41,202 bases of DNA from CAYRPN01 sp964426135 (GTDB taxonomy: Bacteria > Planctomycetota > Phycisphaerae > Phycisphaerales > Phycisphaeraceae). The notes under the pieces are model-generated. The model was not told the origin of the DNA. It saw nothing but the letters and a program-made list of their open reading frames with translations, and did not search any database. Below, piece by piece: positions 26,919-33,551 of this stretch. The first letter of the stretch is position 1. Each line of letters begins with the position of its first letter. The translations under genes were made by a program, and so were the position numbers. Where the stretch lies: assembly GCA_964426135.1 (NCBI GenBank), contig CAYRPN010000048.1:1-41202 (forward strand). Direction: 5' to 3'.

Positions 26919-27551
26919 ATGGATGCCGCCGCCGTCTGGATTCGGGACTACATAGCCAGGCAACAGGCTGCGCTCGCGGCGGTGCCCCCGCGGGATGTTC
27001 ATGCGCTGATGGGTCTGGTCCGACAGGCCTGGCGCGAGGGGCGATTGATTGTGGTGATCGGGAACGGAGGCAGCGCGGCCAGCGCATCCCATTTCGCCGT
27101 CGATCTGGGCAAGGCGGCGGCCGACGCCGTCGGCCGTTCGGCGCGGGTGCTGGCTTTGACCGACAGCGTGCCGTGGATCACGGCGGTGGGCAATGACTGC
27201 TCGTACGACGACGTGTTCGTCCGGCAATTGCGGAACGTGGCGTCCCGAGGCGATCTCTTGATCGGTCTGAGCGTCAGCGGCAATTCGCCCAACATCCTCA
27301 GAGCCGTCGAGTGGGCCAGGAGTCAGGGCCTCCGAACCGCGGCGCTGGTGGGCGGCAATCGCGGGCGGCTGTCGGAGCTGGCCGAGTTGGTGGTTGCCGT
27401 CGGCGACACTCATTACGGCCGCGTGGAGGACGTGCATATGAACGTCCTGCACATGGTGTGCTATGCCCATGTGGAATGCGGAGAACTGATTCAGGACGCC
27501 TCTTGCTCCACCGCGCCGACGGCGAGTCAGGACCTGGCCGGCGGACAATGA
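26919..27551 (+). CDS. gmhA: Phosphoheptose isomerase (sedoheptulose 7-phosphate isomerase)
   Basis: This 210-residue protein has one SIS domain. GmhA enzymes convert sedoheptulose 7-phosphate into D-glycero-D-manno-heptose 7-phosphate, the first step towards ADP-heptose, in the cytoplasm. Family landmarks are VVIGNGGSAASASHFAVDL, LTDSVPWITAVGNDCSYDDV, and LIGLSVSGNSPNILRAVEWA, with a C-terminal histidine-containing helix (VEDVHMNVLHMVCYAHVE). The length is usual for the family. hldE starts seven bases after its stop, so the two form an operon in pathway order. GmhB and HldD are not in the window. The product would feed heptosyltransferases such as the GT9-like domain encoded upstream. Confidence 0.9.
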   Translation: MDAAAVWIRDYIARQQAALAAVPPRDVHALMGLVRQAWREGRLIVVIGNGGSAASASHFAVDLGKAAADAVGRSARVLALTDSVPWITAVGNDCSYDDVFVRQLRNVASRGDLLIGLSVSGNSPNILRAVEWARSQGLRTAALVGGNRGRLSELAELVVAVGDTHYGRVEDVHMNVLHMVCYAHVECGELIQDASCSTAPTASQDLAGGQ

Positions 27552-27558
27552 CCCATCC

Positions 27559-29082
27559 ATGCGTGCGCACCTGGAACAACGCGACGATTCAGCCGACCGC
27601 ATCCTCCGCGCTCTTGGCCGCTGGCGCCCATGCCGAGTCGCGGTCGTGGGCGACTTCATGCTCGATCGCTACACCTTCGGACATGCCGACCGGCTCAGCC
27701 CCGACGCCCCGGTGCCCGCCCTGCGCGTCGTTCGAGAGGAGGCCAGGCCAGGCGGGGCCTCCCATGTGGCCCTGTGCGTCCGAGCCCTCGGTTGTGAAGC
27801 GAGCTGCGCCGGCGTCGTCGGCGCCGACCACGCCGGTGACGAACTGACCCGGCGGCTGAACGAAGCCGGATGCGATACCGCCGGCGTGCTGCGATTTCCC
27901 GACCGGCAAACGACGGTCAAACAAAGCGTCGTCGGCCTGGCGCAGCACCGACATTCCCAGAAGATGATTCGAATCGATTACGAACAGACGGAGGAGTTGA
28001 CGCCGAATATGGAGAGACGACTGCTCAAGGCAGTCACCGCGGCATGGGGAACCATCGACCTGCTTTGTCTACAGGATTACAACAAGGGTGTGCTGACCGC
28101 CTCGCTGTGCGCCGCGCTGATCCGCTGGGCGCGGTCGAAGCGCATCCCGGTGATCGTCGATCCGGCATCCATCCGGAACTACCGCAAGTATGCCGGCGCC
28201 ACCGCCATCACTCCCAATCGCATGGAAGCGATGGCGGCTTCCAATGCGGACGGGAATCTCCACGACCGCGCGGCCCTGGTCCGCGCGGGGCGCCGGCTGC
28301 GACGCGCACTGAATCTCAAAGCCCTGGTGATGACGCTCGACAAAGACGGCGCGCTTCTCCTTCAGCCGGCCCGCCCAGCCGCTTGGATGGCGACCCATGC
28401 GCGGGAGGTTTACGACGTGACCGGCGCCGGCGACGCATTCGTCGCCGCTCTGGCCTGCGCCCGGGGCAACGGCATCGACTGGGCGCCGGCGGTGCAATTC
28501 GCCAATTGCGTCGCCGGCCTGAAGGTCGAACGCTTCGGAGCCGTCCCCATTCCACTCAATGACGTTCTCACCGCCCTGCATCGGCGCCAGGTCGGAGCCC
28601 GCGACAAACTTCACTCCCTCGACGAACTCCTGACGCGGATCGTCGCCCATCGCCAGGCCGGCCGACGAATCGCATTCGCCAACGGCTGCTTCGACATCCT
28701 GCACGCGGGCCACGTCTCGCTTCTGCGCGAGGCCCGCCGCCTGGGCGACGTGCTGGTCGTCGCGCTCAACAGCGACGCCTCGATCCGCCGAATCAAAGGA
28801 CCCGATCGCCCGGCGAATTCTCAAGCCACCCGGATCGCCAACCTCAGCGAACTGGAGAGCGTGGATTACATCGTCCTGTTCGAGGAAGACACGCCCATCC
28901 GGGTGATCGAAGCGGTCAAGCCCGACGTGCTGGTCAAGGGGGCCGACTACCGTGAAACGCAAGTCGTGGGCGCCTCGCAGGTCAAAGCCGCCGGCGGGCG
29001 TGTCGTCCTTGTGCCGCTGGTCGCGGGCCTGAGCACCACCGGCATTCTGCGCAGCGCGAAGGCGGCCGCGCGCAGGCGGTGA
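27559..29082 (+). CDS. hldE: Bifunctional heptose 7-phosphate kinase / heptose 1-phosphate adenylyltransferase
   Basis: The 507-residue protein has the usual two halves of HldE. Residues about 15-340 are a ribokinase-type kinase that phosphorylates heptose 7-phosphate at C1, with GGASHVALCVRALGC, DYNKGVLT and DVTGAGDAFVAAL (near 289). Residues about 350-500 are a nucleotidyltransferase that makes ADP-heptose: FANGCFDILHAGHVSLL (near 373), VALNSDASIRRIKG, and LVKGADYRE. The final LVAGLSTTGIL matches the ISSTGI type ending. It follows gmhA by seven bases. Length and motif order are normal, so it is probably active. Confidence 0.93.
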   Translation: MRAHLEQRDDSADRILRALGRWRPCRVAVVGDFMLDRYTFGHADRLSPDAPVPALRVVREEARPGGASHVALCVRALGCEASCAGVVGADHAGDELTRRLNEAGCDTAGVLRFPDRQTTVKQSVVGLAQHRHSQKMIRIDYEQTEELTPNMERRLLKAVTAAWGTIDLLCLQDYNKGVLTASLCAALIRWARSKRIPVIVDPASIRNYRKYAGATAITPNRMEAMAASNADGNLHDRAALVRAGRRLRRALNLKALVMTLDKDGALLLQPARPAAWMATHAREVYDVTGAGDAFVAALACARGNGIDWAPAVQFANCVAGLKVERFGAVPIPLNDVLTALHRRQVGARDKLHSLDELLTRIVAHRQAGRRIAFANGCFDILHAGHVSLLREARRLGDVLVVALNSDASIRRIKGPDRPANSQATRIANLSELESVDYIVLFEEDTPIRVIEAVKPDVLVKGADYRETQVVGASQVKAAGGRVVLVPLVAGLSTTGILRSAKAAARRR

Positions 29083-29406
29083 TTCGTCGCCGAGAAATTG
29101 ACGCGGCCACCCTTCCTCCGCGACACGCCACGCACCGCCCCTACAGCGCGAGAACGTCGGCGGCACCTCCATCAGCCCCAACCCCGTTCATCCAGGCGCT
29201 ACGCCGATCCATTGGCCGCTATCGGAACGACAGCGCAACTTGAAACCCGAATTCCGCGTGGGTTTCGGGCTCCTAGCGCTGTCGTTTTAAAAGGGTGAAA
29301 TTCGGGTCAATCAAGCTGAGCACCGTTTCGCGTCACGGCCAAGACGACACGCTATATCTTGCAAAATATAGGGTTATATCACAGCATCGGGCTTAGAAAT
29401 GAAAAA

Positions 29407-29441
29407 GGGTCTCGACCGGGGAGGCGACCGGTGCGAGACCC
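29407..29441. other. Stable hairpin with GGAGGCGA loop
   Basis: GGGTCTCGACCGG pairs with CCGGTGCGAGACCC through one bulged base and leaves the loop GGAGGCGA. There is no following T-run, so it is not a standard terminator. The loop contains a Shine-Dalgarno-like GGAGG. It lies just after an AT-rich patch that could hold a promoter, so it may start a small RNA or a leader. Function unknown. Confidence 0.5.
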
Positions 29442-29681
29442 CATCCAGGGCTGGGTTGGTCGGTTTGCCGGTCGCAGGCACGACAGAGCCTCCGAGCCGA
29501 ACCGGCGGACACGCGGGCGAGCACTCGCCATCCTTTCCGCATGTCAGCACGTGAAGAATGACATACGAACCGCGCCGCGACCAGTTCCCCGCCCGGAATT
29601 CGCCAGGCTTCGAGGAGGCGCGTCCGTCTGTGACGGCTGGGGGGATGATGTGTAGCTGAGGGCGTGCCCAGGTGAGCGCGG

Positions 29682-29719
29682 ACATCCGGTGTCGGCCCTT
29701 AAGGGCCGACACCGGATGT
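29682..29719. repeat. Perfect 38-bp palindrome with no spacer
   Basis: The arm ACATCCGGTGTCGGCCCTT is followed directly by its exact reverse complement, giving 19-bp arms and no loop. Such a sequence could form a cruciform in DNA or a very stable hairpin in RNA. It lies about 20 bases before the microsatellite. Confidence 0.9.
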
Positions 29720-29739
29720 TGGCGGGCCACTCCACGCTC

Positions 29740-29900
29740 ATTCACTCATTCACCCATTCACCCACTCACCCGCTCACCACTCACCCATTCACCCACTCAC
29801 CCACTCACCCACTCACCCACTCACCCACTCACCCACTCACCCACTCACCCGCTCACCCACTCACCCGCTCACCCACTCCCCCACACCCACCCCCTCACCT
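29740..29900. repeat. 8-bp microsatellite (CACTCACC)n before coaD
   Basis: Tandem copies of CACTCACC, about 20 in all, form a perfect run near 29795-29849 and degenerate copies on both sides (ATTCACCC, CGCTCACC). Since 8 is not a multiple of 3, the array reads through all three frames without stops, and coaD's frame extends upstream through it. The array ends about 25 bases before the coaD ATG. Confidence 0.9.
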
Positions 29901-29913
29901 ACACGCCCGCTGC

Positions 29914-29919
29914 TATATT
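29914..29919 (+). promoter_or_regulatory. -10-like TATATT just upstream of coaD
   Basis: TATATT lies six bases before the coaD ATG, the spacing expected if transcription starts at or next to the start codon (leaderless mRNA). No Shine-Dalgarno site is present. The -35 region would fall in the CT-rich repeat tail. Confidence 0.4.
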
Positions 29920-29925
29920 GCCCGC

Positions 29926-30468
29926 ATGTCTTCCGCACCGCGCATCGGACTGTTCCCGGGCACGTTCGACCCGATCACCAGCGGGCACGTCGATGTCATC
30001 AGCCGGGGGCGCATCCTGTTCGACCGCCTGATCGTGGCAATCGCCAAGAATCCGTCGAAGTCGGAACTGTTCACCCTGGCGGAACGGCGGGACATGATCG
30101 AGCGCATCGTCCGCGAGATCGGCCCGAGCATCGAAGTCTCCACTTACCAGGGCCTGACCGTGGACTACGCCAAATCCATCGGCGCCACGGCGATCCTGCG
30201 CGGGCTGCGGAACGTGGCCGACCTCAACTTCGAAATCCAGCTCGCCCTGACCAATCGCGCCGTGGCGGACATCGAAACGGTGTTCATGATGGCGGACGAA
30301 TCGCAGGGATTCACCAGTTCCTCGCTCATCAAGCAGATCGCCGCCGGCGGCGACATCAACCGCCTGCACCGCCTGTTGCCGCCGGTCGTGCTCGACGCCC
30401 TGAAGCGAAAAAAGGCGGAACTGGGCGACCAGTTTTTGAAACTGCGAAAGGATGGGTTTACGGAATAG
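29926..30468 (+). CDS. coaD: Phosphopantetheine adenylyltransferase
   Basis: This 180-residue enzyme transfers AMP from ATP to 4'-phosphopantetheine, the penultimate step of coenzyme A synthesis. Family signatures are clear: GLFPGTFDPITSGHVDVI with the TxGH motif, AILRGLRNVADLNFE, and DESQGFTSSSLIKQIA. The length (about 160-180) is normal. I start it at ATG 29926, where the family homology begins; the open frame continues upstream only through the microsatellite. It is probably essential and expressed alone, since flanking genes are distant. Confidence 0.95.
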   Translation: MSSAPRIGLFPGTFDPITSGHVDVISRGRILFDRLIVAIAKNPSKSELFTLAERRDMIERIVREIGPSIEVSTYQGLTVDYAKSIGATAILRGLRNVADLNFEIQLALTNRAVADIETVFMMADESQGFTSSSLIKQIAAGGDINRLHRLLPPVVLDALKRKKAELGDQFLKLRKDGFTE

Positions 30469-30470
30469 AA

Positions 30471-30615
30471 AGGGCGAGGGGCCAAGGCAAAGGGCCTAGG
30501 GCCTAGGGCCAAGGGACGGAACCGACGCCGATCTCACCGGGCCTCTTGGCCTTGACCTTCTTCCCTTGGCCCTCTTCCCTTGGCCCTTGGCCCTCTTCCC
30601 TCGGCCCTTCCTCCC
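30471..30615. repeat. Low-complexity GGCCAAGG / CCTTGGCC inverted region
   Basis: Downstream of coaD, 30471-30515 is built from AGGGCCTAGGGCC-like steps and 30541-30610 from the complementary CTTCCCTTGGCCC-like steps. The two blocks can pair in many registers over a spacer of about 25 bases. It could end coaD transcription, though there is no clean T-run, and it covers the whole leader of the next gene. Confidence 0.6.
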
Positions 30616-30629
30616 CCAGCCCTTCCCCC

Positions 30630-31310
30630 ATGAACTACCGCATCATCAGCATCGGAACGCTCAGCCAGAACGAGTTCTGGGGCGAGAAGTCGCCGCAGCG
30701 GACGCCGCACGCCACGACCACGCTCATCCAAACCAACGGCCGGATGATTCTGGTGGACCCGGGCCTGCCGCCCCAGGTGGTGGCGGCTCGGCTGAAGGAG
30801 CGCGCGGGCATCGGTCCGGAGCAGATCACCGATGTGTTCCTGACCAACTTTCGACCGGCCCATCGCTGGGGGCTGCCCGCCTTCGAAAACGCGGACTGGT
30901 GGATCGCCGAGATGGAGCGCGAAGGCGTCGGCCGCACGCTGGTCGAGCAGCTTCAAGCCGCCGAGGCACAGAACCAGGAGGAACTGGCGAACGTGCTGCG
31001 CGAGGACATCGCCACGCTGCGCCGGTTCAAGCCGGCGCCCGATCGCCTGGCGGAACAGGTCGATCTTTTTCCTCTCTCCGGTTACACGCCCGGGACCTGC
31101 GGACTGCTGCTCTTGAAATTGAACTCGACCACCCTCATCGCCGGCGATGCGGTGCCGACGATGGAGCACCTGGAGCACGGGCAGGTCTTGAAGAACGCAT
31201 ACGATCTGGAGCAGGCCCGCGAAAGTTTCGTTGAGGCCATCGAGATCGCGGATGTGATCATTCCGGGGCACGACAATCTGCTGTTGAACCCGACGCGGCG
31301 GCCGATGTGA
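30630..31310 (+). CDS. Metallo-beta-lactamase-fold protein lacking the metal motif
   Basis: The 226-residue protein has the MBL-fold order: TTLIQTNGRMILVDPGLPP near the N-terminus, ITDVFLTNFRPAHRWGLPAF where HxHxDH normally lies, SGYTPGTCGLLLL where GHTPGH is expected, TLIAGDAV and VIIPGHDN. Thus the first two histidines and the aspartate of the HxHxDH motif, and the later histidine of GHTPGH, are replaced, while the GDAV aspartate and the final histidine remain. It may be a non-metal or altered-site member rather than a hydrolase. The start is where the fold begins; no Shine-Dalgarno site is seen, and the frame upstream runs only through low-complexity repeat. Confidence 0.8.
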   Translation: MNYRIISIGTLSQNEFWGEKSPQRTPHATTTLIQTNGRMILVDPGLPPQVVAARLKERAGIGPEQITDVFLTNFRPAHRWGLPAFENADWWIAEMEREGVGRTLVEQLQAAEAQNQEELANVLREDIATLRRFKPAPDRLAEQVDLFPLSGYTPGTCGLLLLKLNSTTLIAGDAVPTMEHLEHGQVLKNAYDLEQARESFVEAIEIADVIIPGHDNLLLNPTRRPM

Positions 31311-31358
31311 GATCGTTTCACGGCGGCAACATTCAGTGACCCCTGTGAAGGAACTGCA

Positions 31359-31925
31359 ATGTCAAAAGAACCAATTACGGAAACGAGCTGGAATCGAGCC
31401 TTGAAAAGCATCAAAAGGCACCGAGGATGGCACAAGTCGGTGCCCACGGATGACCGATTGGCCAGTTTCGGCTTTTACTTTGACATTCGCCTTCCACCCA
31501 CGTACCAACAGTTCACACGGCGGGTTGGTGCTGGTGAATTGTCAGGGTGGTGCGAGTTCTTTTCATGTGCACAGGGAATGAGCGAAACCTGGGACATGTT
31601 TCATCGAAACCTGAATCATCAGGGCTTTGTACGTCAATCCTCGAAACCTGATAAGCGATCGCGGCACTTGGTCGTATTTGGCAAATTCTGGTCGGGCGAT
31701 GAATATGGATGGGATAGGCGTGAGGTGACGAAGCGAGACGGGAAGCGCGCCGCGGAGTACGCAATCTATTCGGTTTCTCGATCCATGGACACGACGGTGA
31801 AGCTAGCAGAGTCGTTTCCCGAGTTCATTGTCGAATATTGCATGGGTGACGGTCTACTCCGACTGTTCGACGATAGGAATGATCCGTTTGACGAAGTCCG
31901 AAACGACTTTTCTCCTCGATATTGA
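31359..31925 (+). CDS. SMI1/KNR4 (SUKH) family protein
   Basis: The 188-residue protein contains LPPTYQQFTRRVGAGELSG, the signature helix-loop of the SUKH superfamily, followed by a beta-rich part (HLVVFGKFWSGDEYGWD) and FPEFIVEYCMGDGLLRLFDD. Many SUKH proteins are immunity proteins that neutralise contact-dependent or Rhs-type toxins; others have unknown roles. AAGGA before the ATG supports the start. Base composition is visibly less GC-rich than the neighbours, which suggests recent acquisition. No toxin gene is adjacent: upstream is the MBL-like gene and downstream a convergent kinase gene. Confidence 0.8.
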   Translation: MSKEPITETSWNRALKSIKRHRGWHKSVPTDDRLASFGFYFDIRLPPTYQQFTRRVGAGELSGWCEFFSCAQGMSETWDMFHRNLNHQGFVRQSSKPDKRSRHLVVFGKFWSGDEYGWDRREVTKRDGKRAAEYAIYSVSRSMDTTVKLAESFPEFIVEYCMGDGLLRLFDDRNDPFDEVRNDFSPRY

Positions 31926-31943
31926 GGGGGTGCGATTTCCTCA

Positions 31944-32792
31944 TCACCACCGCAGCACGCGATCCGGGCGGCGCATCTTCGCTTGAACGAGCAGGGCGTT
32001 GGCCAGGTCGCAGCGCTCGTAGTGCGCCGCCGCGTCCTGCGCCGATCGGCCGCCGCGGATGTGGCGGGCCAGAATCCACTCGCGCGACTGCGGCGCCGGC
32101 GTGTCCAGGAACCAGCACTCATCGAGCAGATCAGCAAGCTGCGACCATGGCGATTCGTCGAGCAGGAGATAGTTTCCCTCCGTGATGACGATGCGATGAT
32201 GTGGCGCCACCGCGTTCTGCCCCGGCCGCAGCACAGGCTCGTGTAGATCACGGTCGTAAACGGGAAATGGAATTGAAACATCGCGGTTGCCGTGCTCGCT
32301 CTGAGGTTCTTCGCGTACTCGCCGCAACAGCGATAGATACCCCTCGACGTCGAACGTATCGGGCGCGCCCTTGCGCTGCCGGCGATTCAACTGCTCCAGC
32401 ATCGCGTTGGAAAAATGAAACCCATCCATCGGCACGAGCACAGCGATCTCCATCCCCTGCTCTCGTCCAGAGCCTGAGAACATTTTCGGGTGGCCGGGGC
32501 TGGAGTCCGCGGGAGCCCCGGAACCAACATCCCTCGCCGATCGTTCCGGGGCTTGCGCAGAGCCTTCAGCCCCGTCCACCCCAAGGGTCCTGCGGCCGCG
32601 AATCGAGTCATCATTCACCGCCGCCAGCAGCCGCGCCGCCAGCGTACTCTTGCCCGCCCCACCGATGCCGGCGATGCCGAGGATCGTGCGGCGCGATGTG
32701 GACGCGGCACGTCCAGCCAGGTCTCGCGCCAGGTCGGCCAGGAGCGCGTCAGTGATCGATTGAACGGCGGTCACTTCGTTTCCGCCAGCCAC
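31944..32792 (-). CDS. P-loop nucleoside/uridine-kinase-like protein with in-frame repeat insertion
   Basis: The 282-residue protein belongs to the uridine kinase / phosphoribulokinase-like P-loop group (YggC-type): GIAGIGGAGKSTLAARLLAA is the P-loop, VPMDGFHFSNAMLEQ carries the catalytic acid, then KGAPDTFDVEGYLSLL, VITEGNYLLLDESPW and ERCDLANALLV. Between AARLLAAVND and the MDGFH strand lie about 50 extra residues encoded by a palindromic repeat (32470-32582), in frame. Without them the protein would be near the family's usual 210-240 residues. The ATG overlaps the thioredoxin gene by 22 bases; a GTG at 32774 that overlaps the thioredoxin stop is another possible start. Substrate unknown. 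Confidence 0.82.
   Translation of the reverse strand: MAGGNEVTAVQSITDALLADLARDLAGRAASTSRRTILGIAGIGGAGKSTLAARLLAAVNDDSIRGRRTLGVDGAEGSAQAPERSARDVGSGAPADSSPGHPKMFSGSGREQGMEIAVLVPMDGFHFSNAMLEQLNRRQRKGAPDTFDVEGYLSLLRRVREEPQSEHGNRDVSIPFPVYDRDLHEPVLRPGQNAVAPHHRIVITEGNYLLLDESPWSQLADLLDECWFLDTPAPQSREWILARHIRGGRSAQDAAAHYERCDLANALLVQAKMRRPDRVLRW
32470..32582. repeat. Palindromic repeat element, copy A, inside the kinase gene
   Basis: The left arm begins GAGCCTGAGAACATTTTC and continues through GGGTGGCCGGGGCTGGAG to AGCCCCGGAAC; the right arm is GTTCCGGGGCTT through CAGCCCCGTCCACCC. The left arm is nearly identical, over about 55 bases, to the inverted arm of copy B at 35111-35282. It sits wholly inside the kinase reading frame without breaking it. 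Confidence 0.85.
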
Positions 32793-33244
32793 TGTAGAAA
32801 CAGATCAGGCCCGATGCCGCCGACGTGCGTGCGCAGCACTTTGCCCTCGGCATCGGCGAGAATGAGCGTGGGAATCGCTGACACGTTGTACTGCCTGGCC
32901 ACGACGCCGCCCGGGCTGGCGCGGTCGGTCAGATCGATCTTGACCGGGATGCACTTTTCGTTGAGCGTGCCGGCAACGTTCTCCTTCGCGAACACCTCGC
33001 GCTTCATCGCCTTGCAGGGCGGGCACCAGTCCGCGGTGAAATCGATGAAAATCGGCCGGCCCGTGCTCTTCGCCTCCGCCTTGGCCGCATCGAAATCGTT
33101 GCGCCACTTGACGAGATCGCTGCCCTTGCCGCGCGCCATCAGAAACGGCGTCGCCGCCGCCGCCGCGACCAGAAAAAGAATCAGCCAGGGCGGGACGCTG
33201 CCGCGCGAATGACGCAGTCGAGAGAATGTGAAGAGAGTTCGCAT
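32771..33244 (-). CDS. Membrane-anchored thioredoxin-like protein
   Basis: The 157-residue protein has one N-terminal membrane segment (PPWLILFLVAAAAATPFLMA), then a thioredoxin fold facing the far side of the membrane, with IFIDFTADWCPPCKAMKREV as the redox site (CPPC) and SAIPTLILADAEG as the cis-proline region. It resembles the C-terminal domain of DsbD and related periplasmic thiol reductases. I start it at ATG 33244; the longer frame to 33313 is encoded by a dispersed repeat and has no clear ribosome site. Its last bases overlap the kinase-like gene, so both are probably co-transcribed. The redox partner is unknown. Confidence 0.85.
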   Translation of the reverse strand: MRTLFTFSRLRHSRGSVPPWLILFLVAAAAATPFLMARGKGSDLVKWRNDFDAAKAEAKSTGRPIFIDFTADWCPPCKAMKREVFAKENVAGTLNEKCIPVKIDLTDRASPGGVVARQYNVSAIPTLILADAEGKVLRTHVGGIGPDLFLQWLAETK

Positions 33245-33253
33245 GGCTTGTGC

Positions 33254-33546
33254 GTAGGGTGCGTCAAGGCTCGGCGCGGACGCACCACGGTTAAGGAACG
33301 CGACCGAAATCACCTCATGGGTTTCATCTAACAGATGGAGCCTGATTTTCTTAGGAAATCAGGAAACGAGGAAAGCAGGAACGGACATAATTCAGGCTAT
33401 TTTCACGCTCTCTTCTCTGTTCCTCATTTCGTTCTTTCCTGCTTTCCTAATAGGAACTCTGGTTCCTGATATTCGGGAAATTGCTTCGGCCCCATTCCTA
33501 ACGGAGACGCGATGAGGTGCGTCCGCGCGGACTTGACGCACCCTAC
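33254..33546. repeat. Composite inverted-repeat region
   Basis: The outer arms are 33254-33286 (GTAGGGTGCGTCAAGG to GGACGCACC) and 33516-33546 (GGTGCGTCCGCGCGGAC to GACGCACCCTAC), inverted and slightly diverged. Inside, a block near 33349-33383 (TTAGGAAATCAGGAAACG) is mirrored near 33421-33470 (TTCCTGCTTTCCTAATAGG). The region fills the gap between the thioredoxin gene and the Ser/Thr kinase gene; I see no gene in it. Confidence 0.65.
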
Positions 33547-33551
33547 AAAAC

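Larger units (their letters stand above)
29083..29925. other. Long intergenic region rich in repeats and hairpins
   Basis: These 843 bases between hldE and coaD contain an AT-rich patch (about 29345-29385), a strong hairpin (29407-29441), a perfect palindrome (29682-29719), an 8-bp microsatellite (about 29740-29900) and a -10-like element. Short open frames exist on both strands, but none has a ribosome site or a recognisable domain. Confidence 0.7.

Noticed and set aside
29359..29655. 98-codon plus-strand frame between hldE and coaD
   Set aside because: It crosses the strong hairpin, is Arg/Gly-rich, and has no ribosome site or homology that I can recognise.
32470..32582. Frameshift or pseudogene in the kinase-like gene
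   Set aside because: The repeat insertion keeps the reading frame and all later motifs are intact, so the gene is not evidently broken.
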